This document shows positions 47,824 through 61,790 of a stretch of DNA of 64,000 nucleotides, piece by piece. A model generated the notes under the pieces. The model did no database searches. It was given only the letters and a program-made list of their open reading frames with translations, and had not been told where the DNA came from. Location of the stretch: NCBI GenBank assembly GCA_016794525.1, contig JAEUJY010000126.1, forward strand, positions 55,514 to 119,513, given 5' to 3'. The stretch's first letter is position 1. Each line of letters starts with the position of its first letter. This DNA is from Myxococcales bacterium (GTDB taxonomy: Bacteria; Myxococcota_A; Polyangia; Haliangiales; Haliangiaceae). The translations under genes and the position numbers were made by a program.

Positions 47824-48762
47824 CTACGGATGTGCCGCGGCGCTGCACGCGGCGACGATCGCCGCCGCGCCGTCGGCCAGCAGCCGATCGGCCGCGGCCT
47901 CGCCGAGCGCGACCGCGTCGCCGGCGCTGCCCCGGGCCTCGCTGCGCAGCACGCGGGTGCCGTCGGGGGTGCCGCACAGCGCGGCCAGCGAGAGCTCGTC
48001 GCCGGCCCAGGTGGCGTGGGCCGCCAGCGGGGTCTGGCAGCTGCCGCCCATCCGCGCCAGGAACGCGCGCTCGGCGACGATGCGCGGCTCCTCGCGGGCG
48101 TCGTGCAGCGCGGCCCGCACCAGCGCCTGGGTCGCGGCGTCGTCGGCGCGGGTCTCGATCGCCAGCACGCCCTGCGCGACCGCCGGCAGGCAGCGTTCGA
48201 CCGGCAGGTGCTCGGTGATGCGCGCGGCCAGGCCCAGCCGCGTCAGCCCGGCGGCGGCCAGCACGATCGCGTCGTACTCGCCGTCGTCGAGCTTGCGCAC
48301 GCGGGTCGGCACGTTGCCGCGCAGGAGCTTGATCTGTAGATCGGGGCGCGCCGCGAGCAGCTGGCACTGCCGGCGCAGGCTCGACGTGCCGACCACCGCG
48401 CCGCGCGGCAGCGCGTCGAGCGTGCCGAACCGCGACACCAGCGCGTCGCGCGGGTCCTCGCGGGTCGACACCGCGGCCAGGATCAGCCCCGGCGCCAGCT
48501 CGGCCGGCAGGTCCTTCATGCTGTGCACCGCGACCTGGGCGCGGCCGTCGAGCAGCGCCTGCTCGATCTCCTTCACGAACAGCGCCTTGCCGCCGATCTG
48601 GGCCAGCGCGACGTCGAGGATGCGATCGCCCTGCGTGGTCAGCGTGACCAGCTCGACCGCGAGGCCGGGCTGGGTCGCGATCAGGCGCGCGCGGGTGTGT
48701 TCGGCTTGCCACAGCGCGAGCGCGCTGCCGCGGGTAGCGATCGCCAGTCGAGCGAGGGTCAC
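47824..48762 (-). CDS. hemC: Porphobilinogen deaminase (hydroxymethylbilane synthase)
   Basis: A 312-residue enzyme that joins four porphobilinogens to hydroxymethylbilane in haem synthesis. ATRGSALALWQ, TQGDRILDVALAQIGGKALFVKE, VHSMKDLP with the catalytic Asp, GTSSLRRQ, LRGNVPTRV and the dipyrromethane Cys242 in MGGSCQTPL are all present. Usual family text is GGCQVP; the extra Ser before Cys is a small variation. GTG start at 48762. It stands alone, away from hemA at 52.5 kb. Confidence 0.96.
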   Translation of the reverse strand: MTLARLAIATRGSALALWQAEHTRARLIATQPGLAVELVTLTTQGDRILDVALAQIGGKALFVKEIEQALLDGRAQVAVHSMKDLPAELAPGLILAAVSTREDPRDALVSRFGTLDALPRGAVVGTSSLRRQCQLLAARPDLQIKLLRGNVPTRVRKLDDGEYDAIVLAAAGLTRLGLAARITEHLPVERCLPAVAQGVLAIETRADDAATQALVRAALHDAREEPRIVAERAFLARMGGSCQTPLAAHATWAGDELSLAALCGTPDGTRVLRSEARGSAGDAVALGEAAADRLLADGAAAIVAACSAAAHP

Positions 48763-48827
48763 GGCGCGAGTATGCCGCGCCGCCGCCGAGGCGTCCCGGC
48801 GGCGCGGCGATCATTCGTCGCGCGCGC

Positions 48828-49019
48828 TCAATCGACGACGGCGGTCAGGTCGAGCCGGCGGATCGCCAGCCAGACCGCGCCGGCGACCAGGCCGCCGAGC
48901 GCGCCGAGCGCGGCGCTGGTCCCGATCGCGGGGCCGATGGCCAGCGCGCCGTAGATCAGGCCGGCGACCGCGCCGCCGAGGCCGCCGACGACGGCGCCCT
49001 GGCGGAGGTTGGCGAGCAT
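48828..49019 (-). CDS. Small hydrophobic protein coupled to the VTGG-leader peptide
   Basis: A 63-residue protein with two hydrophobic Gly/Ala/Leu-rich segments (residues 8-28 and 33-53) and a charged tail ending LDLTAVVD. It has no double-glycine leader. Its ATG overlaps the peptide's TGA by one base. Size and position fit an immunity protein for a bacteriocin or the second peptide of a two-component system. Glycine-zipper spacing (GxxxG) is plain. Not recognised as a known family. Confidence 0.55.
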   Translation of the reverse strand: MLANLRQGAVVGGLGGAVAGLIYGALAIGPAIGTSAALGALGGLVAGAVWLAIRRLDLTAVVD

Positions 49020-49315
49020 CACTTCCACCAGCCCCACTGCTGGCCGGCGTTGTTGACCGCGCCGGCGACCGCGCCGCCGGCGCCGCCGGCGATGCCGCCG
49101 ACCGCCCAGCCCGGCAGGCCGCCGATGCCGCCGGCCGGGGCGGTGGTCAGCGCGCCGGTGACCGCGCCGGTGGCGGCGCCGCCCGCGGCGCCGGCGAGGG
49201 CCCCGCCGGCGGTGGCGCGGCCCAGCTGGCCCCAGTCGAAGCCGCCGGTGACGGCGTCGAGGGTGTCGAGATCGATGGCGGCGAACGCGGGGATCGAGGT
49301 GAGGTTGGCGGTCAT
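49019..49315 (-). CDS. Glycine-zipper peptide with double-glycine leader (bacteriocin-like)
   Basis: A 98-residue precursor. Residues 1-25 end in AAIDLDTLDAVTGG, a leader of the Gly-Gly type; cleavage after Gly25 would release a 73-residue core. The core is mostly Gly/Ala with several GxxxG runs (AGGALAGAAGGAA, AGGIGGLPGW) and ends in the aromatic QQWGWWK. That is the composition of membrane-active class II bacteriocins. AGGAG about 8 bases before the ATG supports the start. It shares the leader with the peptides at 17849 and 18046. No C39 transporter is nearby, so export would depend on a distant one. A self-secretion signal peptide is an alternative. Confidence 0.65.
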   Translation of the reverse strand: MTANLTSIPAFAAIDLDTLDAVTGGFDWGQLGRATAGGALAGAAGGAATGAVTGALTTAPAGGIGGLPGWAVGGIAGGAGGAVAGAVNNAGQQWGWWK

Positions 49316-49461
49316 GGCGGGCTCCTGAGGATGGGGATAGAGGGGATCGCGGACCACCGCACCCATTGCAGCGCGCGTACCAGCCCCGCGCGCCAGCGAC
49401 TTCGCGCACTCGCGCCGCGCGCCGGGTCCGGCGCCGTCGCCCCCGGTCGGCACGCGCGGGG

Positions 49462-51198
49462 TCAGCGACCCCGGCGGCGGCGCAACAGCGCGGCCACCAG
49501 CGGCGCGACGCCCAGGCTCGACGCCGGCGCGCCGCCGCAGCACCCGCCGGCCTCCTCGGGCGCCGGCGGCACCGGGCACGCGGTGCCCGGCGTCGGCGTG
49601 AACGCCACGTCGAGCGCGAACCCGCCCTCGGCCGACACCTGGTTGGCGACGAAGCTGTCGACGACGACGTAGTACGTGCCGGCCGCGACCTCGGCGGTGA
49701 GGCTGGCGTCGTCGCGGGCCACGCACGCGTCCTCGGTGAGCGCCGACAGCAGGTGCACGTCGACGTCGGTGCCGGCGCCGTCGGTGACCGTCGCGGTCAG
49801 CTGGCCGGGCTGGCACAGGTCGACCTGGTAGACCCACTCGCGGCCGTCCTCGATCGCGGTGGGGGCGCAGGCGTAGCGGTTGAAGTAGCGGCCGGGCGCG
49901 TCGACGGTGGTGGCGTCGACGTGGAACGGCAGGCTGGCGATCGGCGCGGGGGCGGCGCGGCTGCCGGCGGGCGGCGTCGGCTCGCCGGCGAAGGTCGCGT
50001 CGAGCAGGTCCCACAGCGCGGCGTGGGGCGCGTCGTAGTTGAGCGCCCAGATGCCGACGCCGCCGAGATCCTGGTCGAGCACCATCCGGTACTTCGCGGC
50101 CAGGCTGTCGGCGTCGTCGTACCAGACCTGGTGCCACGCGCCGCCGACCTGCCACGCGTAGAACGGCGAGCTGGTCGCGGCGTCCCACCGCCGGGTGCGA
50201 CCGCCGGCCAGCGCGGTGGCGCTGGCGCTGTAGGTGACCGCGCCGACGTGGCTCTGCGCCCCGGCCACCGGCTGATCGCTGGCGGTCACCCACTCGCGGC
50301 CGTAGTACGGCACGCCGTGGATGATCTGGCCGCGGCGCGCCGCGCCGACCTCGCTGGCGAAGCCGGCCAGCGTGCGCTCCATCGACCAGCTGGTCGCGGC
50401 GCGCCACGCGGCGTCGACGTCGAGGATGCCGATCGGCCCGGCGACGCTCGAGCCCGACCAGAAGTAGCCGTAGCCCATCACGAAGTAGTAGCTGGCGCTG
50501 TCGAGCAGCGCCGGCAGATCGAACTCGGGGACGCCGTCGGCGCCGGCCCAGTTGACCTCGGGCCCGGCGATCGAGATCTCCGCCGCGAGGTGGCCGCGGG
50601 CGTCGAGCCCGGCGCGCAGCTCGCGGATGAAGGTCGTGAAGCTGTCGCGGGTGCCGTCGATCAGGCCCTCGAAGTCGACCGAGATGCCGTCGGCGCCGCC
50701 GGCCTCCATGCGGTCGATCATCGTCGCGATCGTCGCCGCGCGCCGCGCCGGATCGGCGCACAGCGCCTTGATGCCGGCGCCGGAGAACAGCGTGAACGTC
50801 AGGTCGACCTTGACCCCCGCGGCGTGGGCGGCCTCGACGGTGGCGGCGTCGGGCCAACCGTGGCTGGCGGTCACCGCGCCGGTCGCGTCGAGCTCGATCG
50901 AGAACCACGCCAGGTGGGTCAGCGACGTCCAGCGGATCGTGTCGAGGCCAGCCACCCAGTACGGGTAGTAGCCGTAGACCACCCGGCTCGGCCCGGCGGC
51001 GCGCTGCGCCCGGCCGCGGCGCAGCGCGGCCAGCGCGTCGGCCGACAGCGGCGCGCGCACCGCCGGCGGCGCGCCGGCGTGGGCGGCCAGCTCGGCGGCG
51101 TGGGGCGACGCCCCCGGCGGCGGATCGTCGGCGGCGGCCGCCGCGCCGGTGGCGGCGGCGAGCGCGAGGCAGCCCAGCGCGAGGAGCGTCGTGCGCAT
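49462..51198 (-). CDS. Secreted GH18 glycoside hydrolase with MYXO-CTERM-type tail
   Basis: A 578-residue exported protein. Residues 1-23 are a signal peptide. The GH18 barrel (about 70-400) has VVYGYYPYW at strand 1 and the catalytic GADGISVDFEGL with the acid Glu. It would hydrolyse chitin-like or other GlcNAc polymers. A beta domain (about 420-540, AEVAAGTYYVVVDSF) resembles a PPC-type C-terminal domain. The end reads GGCCGGAPASS, then a hydrophobic stretch and RRRRGR, the MYXO-CTERM sorting form with its Cys pair. It is probably surface-anchored and used for predation or cell-wall turnover. Divergent from the MFS gene. Confidence 0.92.
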   Translation of the reverse strand: MRTTLLALGCLALAAATGAAAAADDPPPGASPHAAELAAHAGAPPAVRAPLSADALAALRRGRAQRAAGPSRVVYGYYPYWVAGLDTIRWTSLTHLAWFSIELDATGAVTASHGWPDAATVEAAHAAGVKVDLTFTLFSGAGIKALCADPARRAATIATMIDRMEAGGADGISVDFEGLIDGTRDSFTTFIRELRAGLDARGHLAAEISIAGPEVNWAGADGVPEFDLPALLDSASYYFVMGYGYFWSGSSVAGPIGILDVDAAWRAATSWSMERTLAGFASEVGAARRGQIIHGVPYYGREWVTASDQPVAGAQSHVGAVTYSASATALAGGRTRRWDAATSSPFYAWQVGGAWHQVWYDDADSLAAKYRMVLDQDLGGVGIWALNYDAPHAALWDLLDATFAGEPTPPAGSRAAPAPIASLPFHVDATTVDAPGRYFNRYACAPTAIEDGREWVYQVDLCQPGQLTATVTDGAGTDVDVHLLSALTEDACVARDDASLTAEVAAGTYYVVVDSFVANQVSAEGGFALDVAFTPTPGTACPVPPAPEEAGGCCGGAPASSLGVAPLVAALLRRRRGR

Positions 51199-51267
51199 CG
51201 CCCCCGGGTATGCCCGAGACCGGCCGCCGAGGGAAGCGCCATCGGCGGCGGGCCGCGCCGTCCCGCG

Positions 51268-51286
51268 GCTTGGCCAACCGCCAAGC
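51268..51286. promoter_or_regulatory. Inverted repeat in the GH18/MFS divergent region
   Basis: GCTTGGC/GCCAAGC arms with a 5-base spacer, 50 bases before the MFS start and 70 before the GH18 start; a third half-site (GATTGGCA) is adjacent. It is a candidate operator. Confidence 0.35.
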
Positions 51287-51335
51287 GATTGGCAGCCCTG
51301 ATGACAAACCGGCAGCGCTCGGGCACCGTGCGGCC

Positions 51336-52556
51336 ATGTCGATCCTCCGTCATCGCGGCTTCCGGCGGCTGTGGGCCGCCGGCGCGGTGTCGCTGTGCGG
51401 CGACTGGCTGTCGTTCGTCGCGATCAGCTCGCTGGCGCTGACCGGCGGCGGCGGGCCGATGGCGCTGGCGGTGGTGTTCGCGGCCCACGCGCTGCCCGGC
51501 GCGCTGCTGGCGCCGGTCGCCGGCGCGCTGGTCGATCGCTTCGACCGGCGCACCGTGCTGATCGCGATCGACGTGCTGGCCGCGCTGGTGACCGCGGCGA
51601 TGGCGGCGGCGGCCGCCGCCGGCGCGCTGCCGGCGGTGCAGCTCTTGCTCCTGGCCCGCAGCGCGATCACCGCGGGCGTGCCGCCGGCCGAGTCGGCGGC
51701 GGTGCGCCGGCTGGTCGACGCCGGCGAGCTGGGCGCGGCCAACGCGATCCTGGCCGCCACCTGGAGCACCGCGTACGTCGCCGGCATGGCGCTCGGCGGC
51801 GCGGCGGCGCTGCTCGGGCCGACGCTGGCGCTGGCGCTCGACGCCGCGTCGTTCGCGATCGCCGCGACGGTCCACGCCACCCTGCCCCGCCTGCCGGTCG
51901 ATCGCGCGCCGTCGCGGCTGTGGCCGGCGATCGTCGCGACCCCGCGCGACACCGCGGTCGCGCTGCGGATCGCCGCCGGCAACCGGCCGCTCTTGCGCGC
52001 GCTGCTCGGCAAGAGCCCGCTGGCGCTCGCTGCCGGCGCGGCGTGGATCGGCCTCAACCTGGTCGCGGCCCAGGCCCAGCCGTTCGGGCCGCCGGCGCTG
52101 TCGTTCGGCATCCTGCAGGCGATCCGCGGCGCCGGCACCGGCGTGGGCCCGGCGATCGCCGCGCGGCTGTTGCGGCGCGGCGCGCGCGAGGACGTGCTGC
52201 ACGCGATCGCCGCGGCGCTGATGCTGATCGCGGTCGGCGGGCTGGCGTTCGCCCGGGCGCCGGCGACGCTGGCGGTGGTGGCGTTCACCTGGGGCCTGGG
52301 CACCGGCTCCAACTGGGTCATGGCCCACACCGCGATGCAGCGCCACGCCAGCGATCACGAGATCGGGCGGCTGGCCGCGTTCGACGAGCTGCTGGTGACG
52401 ATGGCGATGGTGGCCAGCGCGTTCGTCGGCGCCGCGATCGCGTCGGCCTCGACCCTGACCGTCACCGCGCTGGCCGCGGTCGGGCTCGGCGTCGTCGGGC
52501 TGGCGATCGTCGCCGCGGCCGTGGCCGCGATCAGCGCGCCGCCGCGGGCCGGCTGA
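51336..52556 (+). CDS. MFS transporter
   Basis: A 406-residue inner-membrane protein with about 12 hydrophobic helices. The first has RGFRRLWAAGAVSLCGDWLSF, the usual start of the drug-efflux-like MFS subgroup, and the loop after helix 2 has ALVDRFDRRTVLIA (the A-like motif). The substrate is not predictable. ATG at 51336. Its last 26 bases overlap the hemA end on the other strand. Divergent from the GH18 gene. Confidence 0.9.
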   Translation: MSILRHRGFRRLWAAGAVSLCGDWLSFVAISSLALTGGGGPMALAVVFAAHALPGALLAPVAGALVDRFDRRTVLIAIDVLAALVTAAMAAAAAAGALPAVQLLLLARSAITAGVPPAESAAVRRLVDAGELGAANAILAATWSTAYVAGMALGGAAALLGPTLALALDAASFAIAATVHATLPRLPVDRAPSRLWPAIVATPRDTAVALRIAAGNRPLLRALLGKSPLALAAGAAWIGLNLVAAQAQPFGPPALSFGILQAIRGAGTGVGPAIAARLLRRGAREDVLHAIAAALMLIAVGGLAFARAPATLAVVAFTWGLGTGSNWVMAHTAMQRHASDHEIGRLAAFDELLVTMAMVASAFVGAAIASASTLTVTALAAVGLGVVGLAIVAAAVAAISAPPRAG

Positions 52557-53921
52557 CCGGCGCCGCCGCGTCGGCGTGGGCGGCGTCGGCGGGGGCGTGG
52601 TCGTCGGGGCCGTGCTCGCCGTGGGCGTGATCGCCGTGGGCCCCGGGCGCCACCACCTCGAGCGGGAACAGCTGCCGCGCCGCGTGGGCCAGCGCCTCGG
52701 TCTCGTCGGCCTTGAGCGCCATCTGCGGGTGGTGCAGGAGCTTGGCGATCACCAGGTCGATCGCGCGCCGGATCGCCGCGTCGCGCTCGGCCGGCGGCAG
52801 CTCCTTCTTGTGCAGGAGCGCGATGACCTTGTCGGCCTCGGCCGCGCCGACGTGGCCGAAGTGATCGCGCAGCGCGCGGATCGTCGGCACCACCTTCTGC
52901 GCGCGCAGCCACGCGTGGAACTGCGCGACCTCGCCGTCGACGATCCGGCCGGCGGCGGCGGCGGCCTTGCCGCGCTCGGCGAGGTTGGCCGCGACCACCC
53001 GCTCGAGGTCGTCGATGTCGAACAGGTAGACCCCGTCCTCGTTGCCGATCGCCGGATCGGCGTCGCGCGGCACCGCGATGTCGACGATCACCACCGGCCG
53101 CCAGCGCCGGGCCTTGGCCACCTTCTTCATCAGCGCGGTGGTCAGGATCGGCTCGCGGGCGCCGGTCGAGCTGATCACGACGTCGGCCTTGGCCAGCAGC
53201 TCCGGCAGCTCGCCCCACGCCCGCGCCGTCGCGCCCAGCTCGGCGGCCAGGTGCGCCGCGCGCTCGGGCGAGCGGTTGGTCACCACCAGCCCCGACACGC
53301 CGGCGGCCTTGAGGTGGCGGGCGGCCAAGGTCGACATCTTGCCGGCGCCGATCACCAGCACGTGCTTGCCGCCGAGATCGCCGAAGACGCGCGCCGCCAG
53401 CTCGACCGCCACCGACGACACGTTGGCCGCGCCCTTGGCGATCGCGGTCTCGGTGCGCACGCGCTTGGCGGCGCTCCACGCGCGCTCGAGGCAGCGGCCG
53501 AGGATCGGCCCGGCGGCGCCGGTGGCGTGGGCCCGCGCGTAGGCCTCCTTGAGCTGGCCGAGGATCTGCGCCTCGCCGACCACCAGCGAGTCGAGCGCCG
53601 CCGCCACCCGGAAGACGTGATCGATCGCCGGCGCGCCGACGTGCTCGTACAGCGCGCGCCGCACCTCGGCCGGCGCCGAGCCGCGCCGGGCCAGGAGCGC
53701 CCGCTCGACCTCGGCCACCGCGCGCGCGCCCTCGGCCGGCGCCGCGGCGCCGTAGACCTCGACGCGGTTGCAGGTCGAGATCAGCATCGCCTCGGCGACG
53801 CCGCCGGCGTTGCGCACGTCGGCCAGCACGTGGCCGAGCTCGTCCTCGGGAAACGCCAGGTGCTCGCGCACCGCGACCGGCGCGGTCCGCCACGACAGCC
53901 CGACGACGAACAGCTCGGCGC

Positions 53922-53925
<4 letters not shown>
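52531..53925 (-). CDS. hemA: Glutamyl-tRNA reductase
   Basis: A 464-residue enzyme that reduces glutamyl-tRNA to glutamate-1-semialdehyde, first step of C5 haem synthesis. FVVGLSWRTAPVAVRE, the catalytic Cys in LISTCNRVEVY, GEAQILGQLKEAY, VLVIGAGKMSTLAARHL (NADPH site) and ISSTGAREP are canonical. The C-terminal 35 residues are an unusual His/Asp/Ala-rich tail (DHAHGEHGPDDHAP), not part of the usual fold, which may bind metal or haem. The start overlaps the ccsA-like gene by four bases (ATGA), linking haem making and cytochrome c maturation. Confidence 0.96.
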
Positions 53926-54740
<815 letters not shown>

Positions 54741-54753
54741 ACAGCTCCGAAGC

Positions 54754-55062
54754 TCACGGCTCGGGCTCGCCGAGGAAGCCGTTCACCACCTCGTAGGCGG
54801 TGTCGCCGTAGATCACCGAGGACATCATGTGGTCCGCGCCCATCTGGGCCAGCGTCTCCATGTCCTTGACCGTGCCCAGGAGGCCGTTGGGATCCTCGCC
54901 GCCGCCGGCCACCGCCTCGAAGTACACCGCCGGGCGCACCTGGAAGGCCCGGGCCAGCTCGGGGAGCATCAGCTGGTTGCCGGACAGGGCCAGCTTGCCC
55001 TCGGCCGACCACGCCTCGAGCCGGGGATTGGAGATGAACAGGCGCGCCACGGGCGGGATCAT
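54754..55062 (-). CDS. Conserved-looking small protein of unknown function
   Basis: A 102-residue soluble protein: RLFISNPRLEAWSAEGKLALSGNQLML, then ELARAFQVRPAVYFEAVAGGGEDPNGLLG, ADHMMSSVIYGDTAYEVVNGF and an acidic end. It has the look of a real gene (good start, regular composition) but I do not recognise the family. It lies 13 bases before the ccsA-like gene and is probably co-transcribed with it and hemA. Confidence 0.65.
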   Translation of the reverse strand: MIPPVARLFISNPRLEAWSAEGKLALSGNQLMLPELARAFQVRPAVYFEAVAGGGEDPNGLLGTVKDMETLAQMGADHMMSSVIYGDTAYEVVNGFLGEPEP

Positions 55063-55158
55063 AGGCCGATCGGGCAGGTATCGCCAAGGTGCCTTGCGGG
55101 CGCGGTCGCCTGGCGTTAGATCAACCGCCTACCGCCCCGCGCGAGAAGGAGTCGTCCC

Positions 55159-55488
55159 ATGGCCAGCGCCAACGTCAAGACCATCACCGATCAGAACTTC
55201 AGCGCCGAGGTGCTGCAGTCGGAGCTGCCCACCCTGATCGACTTCTGGGCCGTGTGGTGCGGGCCGTGCAAGCAGATCGCGCCGACCATCGACGCGCTCG
55301 CCGACGAGTACAAGGGCAAGCTCCAGGTCGGCAAGGTCGACGTCGACCGCGAGCAGATCACCGCCCAGCAGCTGCGGGTGACGTCGATCCCGGCGCTGTT
55401 CCTGTTCAAGGGCGGCAAGGTCGTGTGGCAGTTCTCGGGCGCGGCGCCGCGCACCAAGATCGAGGCCGAGATCAAGAAGCACCTGTAG
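55159..55488 (+). CDS. trxA: Thioredoxin
   Basis: A 109-residue cytoplasmic thioredoxin that reduces protein disulfides. FWAVWCGPCKQIAP contains the WCGPC active site (Cys35 and Cys38 approximately), preceded by ITDQNFSAEVLQS and followed by the cis-Pro loop VTSIPALFLFKGG. Normal length; AAGGAG just before the ATG at 55159. Confidence 0.97.
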   Translation: MASANVKTITDQNFSAEVLQSELPTLIDFWAVWCGPCKQIAPTIDALADEYKGKLQVGKVDVDREQITAQQLRVTSIPALFLFKGGKVVWQFSGAAPRTKIEAEIKKHL

Positions 55489-55509
55489 GCGCCGCGCGCC
55501 GCCAGGCGG

Positions 55510-55728
55510 TCAGCGCAGGATCATCGTCACCGCGGCGATCGCGACGATCGCGACGATGACCGAGTAGATCGCGATGCCCGTGGTGTTGGGCTGGTGGGTC
55601 TTGCCGTTGTAGCCCTTCTTGCACGCCGGGCAGACGACGTGGCTGAGCAGCCGCGGGCCGAGCACGCCGCCCCACCAGGTGAAGCCGGCGGGGTTCGGCG
55701 GGAGGTCGCTCTTGCAGTAGGGGCACAT
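55510..55728 (-). CDS. Small zinc-ribbon membrane protein
   Basis: A 72-residue protein with two CxxC knuckles (MCPYCKSDLPP at the start and VVCPACKKGYNGKTH near 35), forming a zinc ribbon, then a membrane helix (about 50-70, IAIYSVIVAIVAIAAVTMIL). The ATG at 55728 starts directly at the first knuckle. Family not recognised. It is convergent with trxA. Confidence 0.7.
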   Translation of the reverse strand: MCPYCKSDLPPNPAGFTWWGGVLGPRLLSHVVCPACKKGYNGKTHQPNTTGIAIYSVIVAIVAIAAVTMILR

Positions 55729-55810
55729 GCGCGCGAGCCTACCTCGCCGCGGCCGGCGATCGGCGCCCCCGCGGGCACATCGCGCCGATGCCCCGCGGTA
55801 CACTGGGACC

Positions 55811-56884
<1,074 letters not shown>

Positions 56885-56919
56885 CCGCGCCCGACCGCGT
56901 CACCCAAGGGGCCCCGCCC

Positions 56920-57612
56920 ATGCCGCGTCCAACTCCCATGCGCTGGTGGCTCGTGTCGATGGTGGCCGCGGCCGCGTGCGCCGCCAGCGACGAGCCCGAT
57001 CGCGGCCGCGAGCGCGCGCCGTGCCGGCCCGACGCCACCTGCGACGTCGGCCTCGAGTGCTGGTCGGAGCTGTGCGTGCGGCCGCCGTCGGCGGACTGCG
57101 CGCCGGTGGCGCGGCGCCTGGCCGCGTACCGGGTCGGCAACTACGCCACGCCCGAGCAGATCGCGCCGGTGGTCGCCGAGCTGACCCGGACCTGCCAGCG
57201 CCAGCGCCTGACCGCCCGCGAGGGCGCGTGCCTGGTCGACGCGCCCGACGAGGACACGCTGCTCGAGTGCCCGCGCCGCGTGCTGCCCGAGCTCGACGAG
57301 CGCTGGCGCGCCAAGCACGCGCCGCCGCCGCCGATCGACGCCGGCGTCGATCCCTCGCTGCCGGTGGATCCGTGGGCGCCGCCGGGCCAGGCCCTCGGCG
57401 CCTGCGATCGCTACGTCGCGCTGCTCGAGCGGCTGGCCCGCTGCGACGCGATGCCCGCGCCGACGCGCGCGTCGCTCCGGCAATCGGTCACCGCGCTGCG
57501 CCAGACCTGGCGCAACCTGCCCGCCAACGCCCGCCCCACCGTCGAGGCCGCCTGCACCCAGGGCGCGAGCGCCCTGCCCCAGGCCCTGGCCAGCCTGGGC
57601 TGCGGCCCCTGA
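56920..57612 (+). CDS. Cys-rich lipoprotein of unknown function
   Basis: A 230-residue lipoprotein with lipobox AAAC (Cys near 23), 35 bases after the preceding gene. The mature part opens with a Cys-dense block (APCRPDATCDVGLECWSELCV) and has further Cys in DCAPV and RTCQRQR, followed by ACLVDAPDED and a Pro-rich linker. The second half is a helical bundle with three Cys. ATG at 56920; an ATG at 56938 is six codons later. No family recognised. Confidence 0.65.
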   Translation: MPRPTPMRWWLVSMVAAAACAASDEPDRGRERAPCRPDATCDVGLECWSELCVRPPSADCAPVARRLAAYRVGNYATPEQIAPVVAELTRTCQRQRLTAREGACLVDAPDEDTLLECPRRVLPELDERWRAKHAPPPPIDAGVDPSLPVDPWAPPGQALGACDRYVALLERLARCDAMPAPTRASLRQSVTALRQTWRNLPANARPTVEAACTQGASALPQALASLGCGP

Positions 57613-57652
57613 CGCCCGCCCGCCGCCCGCTCGGCCACGCTCGCCCACCCCT

Positions 57653-57711
57653 CTCCTCGCTCGCCCGCCCCCGCTCCTCGCTCGCCCGCCCCCGCTCCTC
57701 GCTCGCCCGCC
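57653..57711. repeat. Short tandem repeat, unit about 21 bases
   Basis: Three consecutive copies of CTCCTCGCTCGCCCGCCCCCG, the last diverging at its end. They lie in a 348-base gap (57613-57960) between a lipoprotein gene and rodA. The rest of the gap holds the hairpin at 57900 and no plausible gene. Confidence 0.8.
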
Positions 57712-57899
57712 GGCTCGCCCCGCTCACCCGCCCCCGCTCTCCGGCTCACCCCGATCGATCTACTGGTGGTGGTGGTCTAGCTGGACCGCGCGAGGAGGCT
57801 CGGCCGCAAGGCGACGGTGGGGCCCAGGGTGGGGAGGAGGGTTCGTCGACCGATGGCATACGCCGGTAGGTGCGGCGGTACCTGTACGTGAGGGCGTCG

Positions 57900-57945
57900 G
57901 GGGGGACCGGCAACGCCGCGGACGAGCCCCGCAGCCGGTCCCCCC
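57900..57945 (-). terminator. Hairpin downstream of rodA
   Basis: GGGGGGACCGG (57900-57910) pairs perfectly with CCGGTCCCCCC (57935-57945) around a 24-base loop, 15 bases after the rodA stop on the minus strand. Likely terminator of the mreD-mrdA-rodA operon. Confidence 0.6.
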
Positions 57946-57960
57946 ACCCGAACCACCGCC

Positions 57961-61094
<3,134 letters not shown>

Positions 61095-61101
61095 CGCGAC
61101 C

Positions 61102-61644
61102 TCACGGGGCCAGCCCCTCGAGGGCGTGATCGCGCTCGCGGTGGGTGCGGGCGAACGCGGCGTCGACCCGGCGGTACAGCCGGATCACCGCCGGCCCGAG
61201 CAGCGCCGCGGCGACGCCGAGCCGCACCAGCCCCCACAGCTCGGTGCCGAGCCCGGCCACCGGTCCGCGCAGCGCGACGCGGATGACGATGCTGGCCAGC
61301 GCCGCCAGCGCCGCGGTGGCCGCCGCGAAGCCCGCGGTCAGCGCCCAGCCGCGCACCAGGATCCGCCGCTGCACGCCGATCGCCGACACGCAGACGATGC
61401 CCGCGGTCAGCGCGAGCAAGCCGCGCGGCGCGCCCGCCAGCAGGTCCGCCAGGTAGCCGGTGATCACCGCCGCGCCCACCGCCGCCGCCACCCCGCGCCG
61501 CGCGGTCAGGCCGAGGTAGCCCGCCGTCACCGCCGCCACGTCGGGCGGCGTGTCGCCCAGCACCGGGATCGGCAGCGCCGCCCACACGACGCCCAGCACG
61601 AGCATGAGCCCGTAGGCGACGAGGACGAGGCTGGCGGACCGCAT
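61102..61644 (-). CDS. mreD: Rod shape-determining protein MreD
   Basis: A 180-residue membrane protein with about five helices and the MreD topology: signal-like first helix, then [38 protein letters not shown] and a C-terminal [11 protein letters not shown]. Identification rests on the hydrophobic pattern, length and operon position before mrdA and rodA. mreB and mreC are not in the window. The gene overlaps only with shadow frames; the repeat tract begins 146 bases upstream. Confidence 0.85.
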   Translation of the reverse strand: MRSASLVLVAYGLMLVLGVVWAALPIPVLGDTPPDVAAVTAGYLGLTARRGVAAAVGAAVITGYLADLLAGAPRGLLALTAGIVCVSAIGVQRRILVRGWALTAGFAAATAALAALASIVIRVALRGPVAGLGTELWGLVRLGVAAALLGPAVIRLYRRVDAAFARTHRERDHALEGLAP

Positions 61645-61790
61645 GGCCGGGGGAGGCGTCGTACCACGGCCCTCGACGACGATCACGGGAATTTGCCGCG
61701 CGGGATGGGCGTTGCGGACGGTTGGCCCGACCGCGCCCCGCGACGGTCCGCGTCCGCGATTTCTGCTCCGGTGCCGCGCCCGTGCCCGTG

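Noticed and set aside
48763..48827. C39 transporter or modification gene next to the glycine-zipper peptide
   Set aside because: Flanks are hemC and GH18; no transporter signature in either direction.
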